Positions 9,201 through 16,407 of a stretch of DNA of 64,000 nt are shown in pieces (position 1 is the stretch's first letter; the number at the start of each line of letters is the position of its first letter). The notes below the pieces were generated by a model, which ran no database searches, was not told where the DNA came from, and worked only from the letters and a program-made list of their open reading frames with translations. Source of the DNA: Brevundimonas huaxiensis (GTDB taxonomy: Bacteria > Pseudomonadota > Alphaproteobacteria > Caulobacterales > Caulobacteraceae); contig NZ_JABBJE010000002.1 in NCBI RefSeq assembly GCF_014218725.1, positions 1-64,000 of the forward strand, read 5' to 3'. The position numbers were made by a program, and so were the translations under genes.

Positions 9201-9454
9201 TGGCGGTCCTGTTCCACATCCGCGGCCGCCACGACCCGCCCAAACGCCAGGAACTTCGGCTGACGATCGGCGAACTGATCAGCCGCCAGTTCCTCAACCG
9301 CAAACTGCCGTTGCCGTCGAACACCCAGATCGATCTGACGCTGGACACGACCCTGAACGCCAACCAGCTGATCTCGGACCTGCTGGCCGTCAATCGCGCC
9401 CGCCAAGGTCAACAGGAGGCGACGCCGGCGCCCGTCCCGGCGCCTGCCGATTGA
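6248..9454 (+). CDS. ydbH: YdbH-family AsmA-like intermembrane lipid transport protein
   Basis: The 1068-residue protein has one N-terminal transmembrane helix (about 18-42) and then a long periplasmic domain of repeating beta segments, as in AsmA-like bridge proteins. The C-terminal region (FDQLSADVNSLDGGRLAVLF, then GELISRQFLNRKLPL) matches the YdbH/dicarboxylate-transport domain family. In E. coli, YdbH acts redundantly with TamB and YhdP in moving phospholipid to the outer membrane. The next two genes encode YnbE-like and YdbL-like proteins, the same order as in E. coli, which makes the assignment strong. The start is TTG 6248, giving MTDTPSKPKPKPQ; an earlier ATG at 6201 is out of frame. 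The protein is somewhat longer than the E. coli one (about 880). Confidence 0.85.
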   Translation: MTDTPSKPKPKPQAKTRRILRAVAVGVLILALLIGVVAALIYLNRRAVARNVLVGWLDQRGIPADVEVERIEIDGFVGRIRIGDPDNPDVVVERAEVDYAVALPWSKSGLGVTPSRIRLVRPVVRASWKGGKLSFGSLDPLIKEFTGGPPRPDSRGPLVIVESGRGRLNTEYGPVDLLADARIDDGKLMRLAARLPKAALKSGETQAQGLTGLLDLTTTGDRMAIKLSAAADSFATPAARGQGAALTLTGDLPYPDLKTRRGDGRAVLDARLTGDRLGTPTLSARSADVAARFDGVVSGWIETFRLDGEVTTALEAAAVEGADLRIADVAATATRGKLTVSRDDAVRWRMQGPLALTAGSGRTGQTTIGGLSLTSRDLALGGKDAAFEATGPLSATFDRFGFGDLALKRGRADVDLDVVSDGGIQIAANGSLRAADGAWPLFGAVGADDIAELAEMKRALGRFALNAPAVRFATGAAGTTVALSRPVTLTPANGGVLTVAQGQGGAYQAEPGRLGGGALTLTARRGKGLPEMSVAVPNWRLTEGGFEATLDGRARLDFDLARGIDARTRGVLALNAGRLTYATSDCVDLTVERLELDENDVHQVAGKLCPQGGPLLTSKDGVWRVAGGFSQVSAQAPFLGMRFADASGRVTVDGTKAGIGLTANVAAARVIDALTPERFEPLSATGSATLANERWSGAFDLKGTGAAAAYGLGRLTLAHDGRTGSGGIVITAPNVTFAEHGLQPAMLSPLAADFLQSPVEGAVSFDGRFDWTKDAEPTSSGHLVTPGLDFVSPVGAVKGLRGDIVFSSLTPLITAPNQKLTADSLAVGTAVTALDVTFSINEAGVLIDGAQVVAGGGTVSVEPFTVPLDATQPYSGVIVLDRVQLGDIVADTGFDDKVQLDAVVSGRLPFIMDPKRGLKITAGKLEAVQPGRLSIKRDVLTDVAASGGGGEVSENVVEDLAYQAMENLSFDQLSADVNSLDGGRLAVLFHIRGRHDPPKRQELRLTIGELISRQFLNRKLPLPSNTQIDLTLDTTLNANQLISDLLAVNRARQGQQEATPAPVPAPAD

Positions 9455-9531
9455 ACTTCACCATTCAGCGCGCGTTCATTGGACGGCGTGCTAATAGAGA
9501 CATCACCCTCGGCCGAACCGGAGCCCATGTC

Positions 9532-9720
9532 ATGATCCACAAGCGCCAACTGGCCGGCCTCGGTTTTGGAGCCGTCGTCGTCGCTCTCGCGGCCTGCGCC
9601 CCGACCATTCGTCTCGAGGTCGCGCCGATCCAGATCTACGCCAAGCTGAACGCCGACGTGCGCGTTCGTCTGGACCAGGAGCTGCAACGGCTGTTGCAGC
9701 AGAACCCCAACCTCTTCTGA
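9532..9720 (+). CDS. ynbE: YnbE-like outer-membrane lipoprotein
   Basis: This 62-residue lipoprotein starts MIHKRQLAGLG with lipobox ALAAC (Cys about 23). The mature part is only about 40 residues: PTIRLEVAPIQIYAKLNADVR and a C-terminal amphipathic helix ending QQNPNLF. E. coli YnbE has the same length, the same x-I-x-V-x-x-P-I-x-I-x-x-N-x-x-V pattern and a similar DLF end. In E. coli, YnbE multimerises as a beta-strand extension of YdbH at the outer membrane. I chose ATG 9532 because it gives a proper lipoprotein signal. The frame extends upstream to a TTG overlapping the ydbH stop, but that extension spoils the signal peptide. It is the middle gene of the ydbH-ynbE-ydbL operon. Confidence 0.85.
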   Translation: MIHKRQLAGLGFGAVVVALAACAPTIRLEVAPIQIYAKLNADVRVRLDQELQRLLQQNPNLF

Positions 9721-9753
9721 TTTCCCGCTTCTCTCTGAAAGGGACAGGCTGAC

Positions 9754-10113
9754 ATGACCTTCCGCAAACTCTTCGTGATCGGCGCCGCCCTCGCGGCCCT
9801 GGGCGTCGCGAGCGCCGCCCTCGCCCAGACCAGCGCCCAGAAGGCGCAGATCGACCAGGCCAAGGCCGCTGGCACCGTGGGTGAGCAGGCCGACGGTTAC
9901 CTGGGCTTCCGCACCCCGACCTCGGACGCCAGCCTGCGCGCCGCCGTGGACGCCACCAACTCCGGCCGCCGCGCCGCCTACGCCCGCAGCGCCGCCGACG
10001 CCGGCACCTCGGCCGATGTCGCCGGGGCCCGGATGTTCGAGGCCCAGCTGCTGCCCCGCATCTCCTCGGGCCAATGGTACCGCAACGCCCAGGGTCAGTG
10101 GGTCCAGCGCTAA
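9754..10113 (+). CDS. ydbL: YdbL family periplasmic protein (DUF1318)
   Basis: The 119-residue secreted protein has a signal peptide ending ALAQ/TS (about residue 25). The body matches the YdbL family: AGTVGEQADGYLGF, then NSGRRAAYARSA, then the conserved C-terminal GQWYRNAQGQWVQR. In E. coli, YdbL modulates the YdbH-YnbE bridge. It follows ynbE by 33 bp with a GAAAGGGACAGG ribosome site and is the last gene of the operon; a hairpin (10130-10152) lies just after its stop. Confidence 0.85.
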   Translation: MTFRKLFVIGAALAALGVASAALAQTSAQKAQIDQAKAAGTVGEQADGYLGFRTPTSDASLRAAVDATNSGRRAAYARSAADAGTSADVAGARMFEAQLLPRISSGQWYRNAQGQWVQR

Positions 10114-10129
10114 GGCAAAAAAGACCTTC

Positions 10130-10152
10130 ACCCTCGGGCTTTTCCCGAGGGT
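10130..10152. terminator. Hairpin after ydbL
   Basis: A perfect 9-bp stem, ACCCTCGGG (10130-10138) with CCCGAGGGT (10144-10152), encloses a 5-base loop and starts 17 bp after the ydbL stop. No T-run follows on the plus strand. On the minus strand a TTTTTT run follows the stem after a short gap, so it may serve the dcm side as well. Confidence 0.55.
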
Positions 10153-10379
10153 CCACGGCGGGTCAGGCACGATCTGCGAGGCCTCAAGCCTTCTCGGACA
10201 GCCCACCCATCCTATTGTGCGAAAAGAAACGCGGCCTTTTCAGTTCATTAGTCCGCTGGATCGTCATCTTCCTTCGCGCGACCCCAGACCGGGTTATGAT
10301 GCCGGCCCGGTCTTTGACATCGCCATCCGCACGACTTGGACTCGTTGGGCTGTTTTCGGAGTCCAACTTCACTGAGCGA

Positions 10380-10465
10380 ATTGCACTTTCTTGCATGGGT
10401 GCAATTAGACGCCAAGTTTATTCCAACAAAAACAAAATGCTGACGTGAGATTGCACGCATTGCAC
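10380..10465. repeat. Cluster of four ATTGCAC heptamers
   Basis: ATTGCAC occurs at 10380-10386, 10450-10456 and 10459-10465 on the plus strand, and as GTGCAAT at 10399-10405. That is four exact copies in 86 bp. The first two form an inverted pair with a 12-base spacer and the last two are direct repeats 9 bp apart. The spacing of about one DNA turn suggests a protein-binding array; no factor is known to me for this motif. Confidence 0.6.
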
Positions 10466-10504
10466 TGTTTTTCGTCGAGGTGCAGTTCCGCCGCCGTCGC
10501 CCGA

Positions 10505-11635
10505 TCAGGCCGCCGCGCGTCGATCCAGCAGCGCGGGCAGCAACAGCCCCTCCGCCAAAGCCCTGACCACCGGGACGGCGACCGCATCGCCCATCAGCTT
10601 CAGCGCCGCGCTTTCGCTCGACGGCAACCGATAGTCGTCAGACACGCCCATCAACCGCGCGGTCTCGCGCCCGGTCAGCCGCCGAACCCGCGCCAAGCCC
10701 CGATCGCACACCACCACATATTGACGCGACGAGCCGCCGGCCGGCGTCCTCAGACATCCCGCCAGGCCATCGAACCGGATTTCCAGCCGTTGGACCTTGC
10801 GGCCGTTCTCGGTCCGCACCCGGCGATAGGCGGCGCCGACGCAACGCTGTCCCGAGGCCAGGGCCGACGCGATCCGGGCGCGGTGCAGCGGCGCGGCCAG
10901 GGCCAGGATGGCGTCCGCATTGTCCAGCCAGGTGACGGCGTCGTCCGGCTCCAGCATGGCCGCCAGGTCCAGATTGCGCTGCGACGGCGCAGGCAGCGAC
11001 CACCAGGCCCAGGCCGCCTTCACCGCCTCGGGCAGGCGCGCGTGGGCGGCCACCAGACGCGCTGAATGGAAGGGCTGTGTCGGACCGGCCGCGCGCGGCG
11101 CTTCACCCTGAATGGCCACGACGAACAAGCGCGGGCGCGACTGGGGCAGCCAGTGGGCGGCGTCCATCTCCAGCGCGCCGACCGTATAGCCCGCCTCGAC
11201 CATCGCCGTGCACACGGCCGCGAAATCCCGCCCCACTTCGGTCCCGGGCCCTGAGGTCAGCAGGCCGATGACGTTCTCCAGCACGATCACGCGCGGGCCG
11301 CGTCCCTGGGCCGCCAGCCCCTGCATCAATCGCCAGAAGCCCCAGAAGGCGCCCGACCGCCCAGCCTCCAGCCCGCCGCGCGCGCCCGCCAGGCTGACGT
11401 CCTGACAGGGGGACGAGGCCCAGGCCATGTCCGGCCGTCCCGGCAGATTATCGACGGTCAGGCTCCAGACATCGCCCTGACGAAACGGGGTATGCGGATG
11501 ATTGGCCACAAAGGCGCGCGCCTTGGCCGCGTCCATGTCGTTGGCGAAGACGGTGTCGATGCCGGCGGCGAACAGCCCCAGCCCCGCAAGACCGCCCCCG
11601 GCGAAGAACTCGAATGCGGTGGGGCGAATCGACAT
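10505..11635 (-). CDS. DNA (cytosine-5)-methyltransferase, orphan Dcm-type
   Basis: The 376-residue enzyme transfers methyl from SAM to C5 of cytosine in a specific DNA site. The m5C motifs run in order: motif I FEFFAGGGLAGLGL (8-21), motif IV with catalytic Cys77 in SSPCQDVS, motif VI VLENVIG (Glu120), motif VIII QSRPRLF (165-171), then a variable target-recognition region and motif X LMGDAVAVPVV near the C-terminus. The ATG at 11635 (MSIRPTAFEFF) puts motif I at the usual distance from the N-terminus; the frame runs open 39 codons further upstream, but that part overlaps the divergent promoter region. No restriction endonuclease or Vsr gene is next to it, so it appears to be a solitary methylase. 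Its target site cannot be read from the sequence. Confidence 0.88.
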   Translation of the reverse strand: MSIRPTAFEFFAGGGLAGLGLFAAGIDTVFANDMDAAKARAFVANHPHTPFRQGDVWSLTVDNLPGRPDMAWASSPCQDVSLAGARGGLEAGRSGAFWGFWRLMQGLAAQGRGPRVIVLENVIGLLTSGPGTEVGRDFAAVCTAMVEAGYTVGALEMDAAHWLPQSRPRLFVVAIQGEAPRAAGPTQPFHSARLVAAHARLPEAVKAAWAWWSLPAPSQRNLDLAAMLEPDDAVTWLDNADAILALAAPLHRARIASALASGQRCVGAAYRRVRTENGRKVQRLEIRFDGLAGCLRTPAGGSSRQYVVVCDRGLARVRRLTGRETARLMGVSDDYRLPSSESAALKLMGDAVAVPVVRALAEGLLLPALLDRRAAA

Positions 11636-11714
11636 GGGATCAGCATAACCCAGCCGCGCCCCTTGACCGAGGGCGGCGCGGACCTCACCTGCGCCCGAAC
11701 CAAAAGGAGCCGTC

Positions 11715-12176
11715 ATGCGCCTCATTCCGTTCGCCGCCGCCCCGCTCGCCATCGCTCTGGCCGGCCTCTCGCTCGGCGCCTGCTACGACCGCGAGGATTC
11801 CAAGCCCAAACCGGCGCCGCAGCCCCAGGCCGCCGTGACCCTGGGCGGTGTCGATCTGGGCCAGCCGGTGCGGGCGCTCGGGACCGAACCCTTCTGGGGC
11901 GTGGAGATCACGCCGGACGCCCTGATCTACACCCGCGTCGATCAGCCGACCCAGCGCGCGCCGAACCATGGCGCGACGGTCCAGGGCACGGTCGCGACCT
12001 TCGCCAGTTCGACCAATCTGAACAAGGCGCTGAACGTCGTGTTGATCGCCACCGAATGTTCGGATGGCATGAGCGACCGAACCTATCCGCTGACGGCCAA
12101 GGTCGAGATCGGCGACGACGAGCTGACCGGCTGCGCTGCGCCGGCGTCGATGCTGACGACCCAGCCGGCGCCCTAG
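11715..12176 (+). CDS. COG3650-like lipoprotein
   Basis: This 153-residue protein has a lipoprotein signal (lipobox LSLGAC, Cys about 23) and a Pro/Lys-rich linker. It then has one small domain with GTEPFWGVEI near residues 56-65 and TECSDGMSDRTYPL near 116-129, ending with a conserved Cys (LTGCA). These two motifs recur together in a family of uncharacterised envelope proteins (COG3650 type). The two Cys of the mature domain could form a disulfide. It is divergent from the methyltransferase and has no operon partner. Function is unknown. Confidence 0.7.
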   Translation: MRLIPFAAAPLAIALAGLSLGACYDREDSKPKPAPQPQAAVTLGGVDLGQPVRALGTEPFWGVEITPDALIYTRVDQPTQRAPNHGATVQGTVATFASSTNLNKALNVVLIATECSDGMSDRTYPLTAKVEIGDDELTGCAAPASMLTTQPAP

Positions 12177-12247
12177 CGCGTGATCGTTTCGGATCGGGGC
12201 GCAACGCGGCCCCGTCCGAAGCGTGAATCATGCGCTCAAAGAGAGCG

Positions 12248-13051
12248 TCACCACCATTCGGCGTCGCGCAGCATCCGAGCGTAGCGGCGGCTGACCGGCG
12301 CCGACAGGCCGCCGTCCAGCGTCAGGGTCGCGCGGCCGTCGCCGCGTTCGACGGCGCGCACTGCCTCGCGCGCCACCCACCAGCTGCGGTGCGTCTGGGC
12401 GCCCTCCAGCCCCTCCAGCTCATCCACGGCGTCCGACAGCCGCATCAGGATCAGGTCCGACCCCCGGTCGGTGTGGATGCGCAAATAATGGTCCTCGGCC
12501 TGCACCGCGCGAATCGTCGCGCCTTTCAGCTTCAGCGGCAGCCGATCCAGAAACCGCACCGGGCGGGCCGCTGTCTCGGGCGGCGCCGCATGGGTCTGGA
12601 CTGGCGTGGCCCGCCCCAAAAAGACGTTCAACGTCGTCACCGCCGCCGTGATGACCACGACGGGCACGATCAGTTCCGGCAGCACCGCCAGCGGATAGAG
12701 TCTCTGGGCGAAGAACAGGCCCGTCGCCGCCCAGACCAGCACGCACAGCGGCCCGGTGATGATCACGACCATGACCGCGATGCTCAGCCACGGCCGCTCG
12801 TCCGAATCCAGGAACCGGCTGACCACGACGCCGCACAGATGCCCCCAAAGCCCGCCCAGCACCATGACCAGCACCCAATAGGCCAGCCGTACGGGCAGCG
12901 ACGCGCCTGCGCTGCCGAAGGCGCCGGTCACCGCCAGAAAGACGCCTGCCAGAACGGCGACGATGAGACCGCGCAAAAAGGTGCGGCGGCGGTCGGCGGC
13001 AGGGGAGGTCATCGGGGCTTTCGCAGTCGGAAGATCGCGCCTTGAAACCAT
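12248..13051 (-). CDS. LytTR-family transcription regulator with membrane domain
   Basis: The 267-residue regulator has four hydrophobic segments (about 25-45, 55-78, 88-112, 120-146) followed by a cytoplasmic LytTR DNA-binding domain at about 165-262. The LytTR motifs AEDHYLRIHT, HRSWWVARE and PVSRRY are intact. There is no receiver domain, so the signal presumably enters through the membrane part. An in-frame ATG at 13012 gives MTSPAADRRR and is an equally possible start; no clear ribosome site decides. No histidine kinase lies nearby. Membrane-LytTR proteins of this layout are common in Caulobacterales and sphingomonads, and their signals are mostly unknown. Confidence 0.8.
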   Translation of the reverse strand: MVSRRDLPTAKAPMTSPAADRRRTFLRGLIVAVLAGVFLAVTGAFGSAGASLPVRLAYWVLVMVLGGLWGHLCGVVVSRFLDSDERPWLSIAVMVVIITGPLCVLVWAATGLFFAQRLYPLAVLPELIVPVVVITAAVTTLNVFLGRATPVQTHAAPPETAARPVRFLDRLPLKLKGATIRAVQAEDHYLRIHTDRGSDLILMRLSDAVDELEGLEGAQTHRSWWVAREAVRAVERGDGRATLTLDGGLSAPVSRRYARMLRDAEWW

Positions 13052-13103
13052 GATTTTCGGCCGGGCGAAAGCCGGGCGCGCAACGGCCGGTCGGCGTGAA
13101 CGA

Positions 13104-13859
13104 TCAGCCTTGGCGCGGGGTCATTCCCGCCACGGCGCGGAAGCCGGCCGCCGCGAACCGGACCATATAGTCGCCGGCGGTCTCCAGATCGCCCGACCGC
13201 GCCCGCCCGTTCGACAGCCGGTCCAGGCGTCCGGTCTCGCCCAGGGTCAGGGTCAGGGCGCCCGACAGATTGTGATAGCCCCAGTACAGATCGACCTCGC
13301 TGGCGCCCGGCAGCACCTTGGCGATCAGCTCAATCAGTCGGTGGATGGCCGGGTCGAAATAGCGCGCCATCGTCTCGCCGCCGAAGCTGGGGTTGGCGTT
13401 GGTCTGAGCCACCAGGGCGGAATAGTGTTTCCAGCCCGGCCCGCCCTTCAGCGACCATTCGAACGGCGGCCGCAGGAAGGCTTCCAGCAAACCCTCCAGC
13501 GTCATGTCGTCGCCCGCCGTCTCGGCATAGCGATCGATAGCGGCGACGCGGTCGTCGTTCCAGACCTCGGCCCGGCGCAGGAAGACGGCGTCGAACAGCT
13601 CGCGCTTGGCCCCGAAATAGTAATGCACCAGGGCCGTATCGACGCCCGCCTCGCGCGCCACCTCGCGGATGGTGACGCCGTAGAAGCCGTGTTTGGAAAA
13701 CAGATCCTCGGCCGCATCCAGGATCAGATCGCGCGTCTCGCCCGCCGCCTTGGCCTCGGTCTTGGGCGGCCGGCCGCGCCGCGCCGGCGCAACGCCCGCC
13801 GCCTTGCGGCGCGCGGCGGCGACGGGGCGGGGAAGGGTGGCGGCGTCCGGCTTGCTCAT
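13104..13859 (-). CDS. TetR/AcrR family transcriptional regulator
   Basis: The 251-residue repressor-type regulator has a basic, Ala/Pro-rich N-terminal extension of about 40 residues. The TetR DNA-binding helices follow: TRDLILDAAEDLFSKHGF, then the helix-turn-helix VTIREVAREAGVDTALVHYYF at about 62-82. The C-terminal half is a ligand-binding and dimerisation domain with a typical Trp/Tyr-rich helix (ASEVDLYWGYHNLSGAL). It is divergent from a TonB-dependent receptor across 177 bp, so it most likely controls that receptor, the MFS gene behind it, and itself. The ligand is not evident. Confidence 0.85.
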   Translation of the reverse strand: MSKPDAATLPRPVAAARRKAAGVAPARRGRPPKTEAKAAGETRDLILDAAEDLFSKHGFYGVTIREVAREAGVDTALVHYYFGAKRELFDAVFLRRAEVWNDDRVAAIDRYAETAGDDMTLEGLLEAFLRPPFEWSLKGGPGWKHYSALVAQTNANPSFGGETMARYFDPAIHRLIELIAKVLPGASEVDLYWGYHNLSGALTLTLGETGRLDRLSNGRARSGDLETAGDYMVRFAAAGFRAVAGMTPRQG

Positions 13860-13940
13860 CCGGCAAGGCTAGGCGCACGACCGCGACGGTGCAACGGCGC
13901 CACGGTCGGGGAACCAAGTGACGCTGCGTCAGTCCAGTGT

Positions 13941-13969
13941 TTGACAGACGGCCGAAACCGGGTAGGTTC
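13941..13969 (+). promoter_or_regulatory. Likely promoter of the TonB receptor gene
   Basis: TTGACAG at 13941-13947 is followed after 14 bases by GTAGGTTC (13962-13969), which fits the Caulobacter housekeeping pattern TTGACGS-N10-14-GCTANAWC. It lies about 70 bp ahead of the receptor ATG, in the spacer shared with the divergent TetR gene. Confidence 0.5.
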
Positions 13970-14036
13970 CGTGAAAATCATTGAACGCTGAATAAAAGCG
14001 TCCATCGGGCTGGAAACGACAAAGGGGTCTAGGATC

Positions 14037-16265
14037 ATGAACCGTCATGTGAAGTGCGCGCTGCTGGCCGGCGCGGCGTGGGGCGTGCTTGCGGGGGCCA
14101 CGGTCGCCCAGGACGCGGAGGCCGCAGCCCAGGCGGCGAATGCAGATCAGAGCGCGGCGACCGTCGACGACATCGTCGTCACCGCCCGCCGGCGCGACGA
14201 GCAGCTGAAGGACGTGCCGATCGCCGTCTCGGCGCTCAGCGCTGAACGGCTCGAACAGACGGGCGCCGTCAACATCACGGCTCTGCAGCAGCAGACGCCG
14301 AACGCCACGGTCCAGATCGCGCGCGGCTCCAACTCCACCCTGATCAGCTTCATCCGCGGCGTCGGCCAGCAGGATCCGCTCTGGGGCTTTGAGCCGGGCG
14401 TGGGTCTATACGTCGACGACGTCTATGTCGCCCGTCCTCAGGGCGCGGTACTGGACATCTTCGACATCTCGCGTATCGAGGTGCTGCGCGGACCGCAGGG
14501 CACTCTGTACGGCCGCAACACCATCGGCGGCGCGATCAAGTACGTCACCAAACGTCTGGGGCAGGACCCCAGTCTGACCGCCCGCGCCGAGGTCGGCGCC
14601 TATAACGAGCACAACTTCCTGCTGTCGGGCTCGGTGCCGGTTGGCCAGACCTTCGCCATCGGCGGCGCCGTCGCCACCTACAATCACGACGGCTACGGCA
14701 AGAATCTGAACACGGGTCAGGACCAGTACGACAAGGACGTCACCGCCTATCGCGCCAGCGCGGAATGGACGCCCAACGACAAACTGTTCTTCCGCCTGGC
14801 CTGGGACCGGGTCGAAGACAACTCCAGCCCCCGCCACGGCCACCGCGAGGTCACCTCGACCGATGGCCTGTGGCGCGCACCGGCCGGCAAATACGACACC
14901 TACGCCGGCATCACCGGCGAACAGAAGGTCGTGACCGAGGGCGTGGCCCTGACCGGCGAATACCGGGTCAACGACATGCTGACCCTCAAGTCGATCTCGG
15001 CCTATCGTTCGGGCGACACGGCCACCATCATCGACTTCGACCAGACGCCGAACCCGACCCTGGATGTGCCGGCTATCTACGCCGACCATCAGTTCAGCCA
15101 GGAGTTTCAGGCCCTATTCACCGGCGAGCGCTGGTCCGGCGTGGCCGGCGTCTATTATCTGGACGGCACGTCGTCAGGCGTCTTCGACACCATCGCCGGC
15201 AACCTGGGCCTGTCGATTGCAGCGGCGGGATCGGTGGACACCAAGTCCTTCTCGATCTTTGGCGACTTCAGCTATGATCTGACCGATCGTCTGCACCTGT
15301 CGCTGGGCGGCCGTTACACCCGCGACGACAAGGACGCCGCCGTCCTGCGCCAGTTCTATCTCGGCGCCACGCGCAGCCCGCTGACCGGCGGCACGCCGCG
15401 CGCGGTCTTTGCGACCCGCACCAACTATACGGCCTCGGACACCTTTGAGAAGTTCACGCCGCGCGCCAGCATCTCGTACGATTTCAGCGACGAGATGACC
15501 GGCTACGCCTCCGTCAGCCAGGGCTTCAAGTCGGGCGGCTGGGACATGCGCGGCGACGCCGCCCTGGTGCCCCAGACGGTCAACGGCTATCAGCCCGAGA
15601 CGGTCACCACCTATGAAGTCGGCCTGAAGGGCTCGGCCTTCGACCGCCGCATGAACTTCGCCTCGGCGATCTTCTATTCGGACTACAAGGACCAGCAGAT
15701 CACGACCCAGCAGGTGGCCACGCCGCCCGCCGTCGGCATCGCCTCGGTCGTCGACAACGCCGGCGCCTCGACCATCTACGGCTTCGAGCTGGAAGGCTCG
15801 GCCTATCTGACCAGCGACATCACCGCCAACTTCTCGGTCGGCTATCTGAAGAACGAGTTCGACGAGTTCATCACCCGCATCACCGGCACCCCGGTCGATA
15901 TCTCGAACACGCGCGAGCCGCAGAACTCGCCGGAATGGTCGGCCTATTACGGCATGACCTGGCGCGGCGACATCCTGGGTGGTGAAATCCGCGTCACCCC
16001 GTCGCTGTCCTACCGTTCGGACTACCACCTGTTCGACACCCCCGATCCCATCCTGGATCAGAAGGGTTACGTCCTGGCCGACGCCAGCGTGGTCTGGACG
16101 GCGCCGAGCAAGCGCTGGGAGGTCGGCCTGTTCGGTCGCAACCTGACCGACGTTCGCTACAAGGTCGGCGGCTACAGCTTCCCGGGCGCGACCTACAACA
16201 ACTCGATCAGCGCCTTCTACGGCCCGCCGACCACCTATTCGGCGCGCCTGACCTATCGCTTCTGA
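14037..16265 (+). CDS. TonB-dependent outer-membrane receptor
   Basis: This 742-residue receptor drives energised uptake of an unknown substrate across the outer membrane. A signal peptide ends at about VAQ/DAE (25). The TonB-box-like segment DDIVVTARRR (44-53) precedes a plug domain (FIRGVGQQD, GLYVDDVYVARPQG, IEVLRGPQGTLYGRNTIGGAI), then a 22-strand-type barrel with the terminal signature SARLTYRF. Plug wording of this type is common in the large Caulobacterales/sphingomonad receptor family whose substrates range from siderophores to plant aromatics and sugars. Neighbours are a divergent TetR regulator and a downstream MFS transporter, which would complete passage across the inner membrane. 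A strong terminator follows. Confidence 0.88.
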   Translation: MNRHVKCALLAGAAWGVLAGATVAQDAEAAAQAANADQSAATVDDIVVTARRRDEQLKDVPIAVSALSAERLEQTGAVNITALQQQTPNATVQIARGSNSTLISFIRGVGQQDPLWGFEPGVGLYVDDVYVARPQGAVLDIFDISRIEVLRGPQGTLYGRNTIGGAIKYVTKRLGQDPSLTARAEVGAYNEHNFLLSGSVPVGQTFAIGGAVATYNHDGYGKNLNTGQDQYDKDVTAYRASAEWTPNDKLFFRLAWDRVEDNSSPRHGHREVTSTDGLWRAPAGKYDTYAGITGEQKVVTEGVALTGEYRVNDMLTLKSISAYRSGDTATIIDFDQTPNPTLDVPAIYADHQFSQEFQALFTGERWSGVAGVYYLDGTSSGVFDTIAGNLGLSIAAAGSVDTKSFSIFGDFSYDLTDRLHLSLGGRYTRDDKDAAVLRQFYLGATRSPLTGGTPRAVFATRTNYTASDTFEKFTPRASISYDFSDEMTGYASVSQGFKSGGWDMRGDAALVPQTVNGYQPETVTTYEVGLKGSAFDRRMNFASAIFYSDYKDQQITTQQVATPPAVGIASVVDNAGASTIYGFELEGSAYLTSDITANFSVGYLKNEFDEFITRITGTPVDISNTREPQNSPEWSAYYGMTWRGDILGGEIRVTPSLSYRSDYHLFDTPDPILDQKGYVLADASVVWTAPSKRWEVGLFGRNLTDVRYKVGGYSFPGATYNNSISAFYGPPTTYSARLTYRF

Positions 16266-16291
16266 TCTCCATTCCTAACGCCTGACGACGA

Positions 16292-16323
16292 GGGGCGGCG
16301 GTCTCCGGGCCGCCGCCCCTTTT
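16292..16323 (+). terminator. Rho-independent terminator after the TonB receptor gene
   Basis: A perfect 10-bp GC stem, GGGGCGGCGG (16292-16301) and CCGCCGCCCC (16310-16319), is closed by an 8-base loop and followed by TTTT. It separates the receptor gene from the MFS gene, so the two are not one simple transcript. Confidence 0.85.
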
Positions 16324-16407
16324 CGCTCCGCCAGGCCTATTTTGCACAGGGCGGACTTGCGGCTAGGCTCGCCTCAACAAACAACAAGACGCCGAGGGGA
16401 AACGCCG

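Larger units (their letters stand above)
10114..10504. other. Palindrome-rich convergent spacer between ydbL and the methyltransferase
   Basis: This is 391 bp between two convergent genes, with no credible ORF. It contains four successive perfect inverted repeats: 10130-10152, 10286-10313 (AGACCGGG/CCCGGTCT), 10336-10366 (TTGGACTC/GAGTCCAA) and 10380-10405 (ATTGCAC/GTGCAAT). Two further direct copies of ATTGCAC follow at 10450 and 10459. The right half is clearly AT-richer than its surroundings. A spacer between convergent genes needs no promoters, so the structure is unexplained. A small structured RNA, a protein-binding array or a mobile-element remnant are all possible. Confidence 0.6.

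Noticed and set aside
7091..9412. 773-codon antisense open frame across ydbH
   Set aside because: Same GC-rich shadow effect; low-complexity translation and no start or ribosome-site support.
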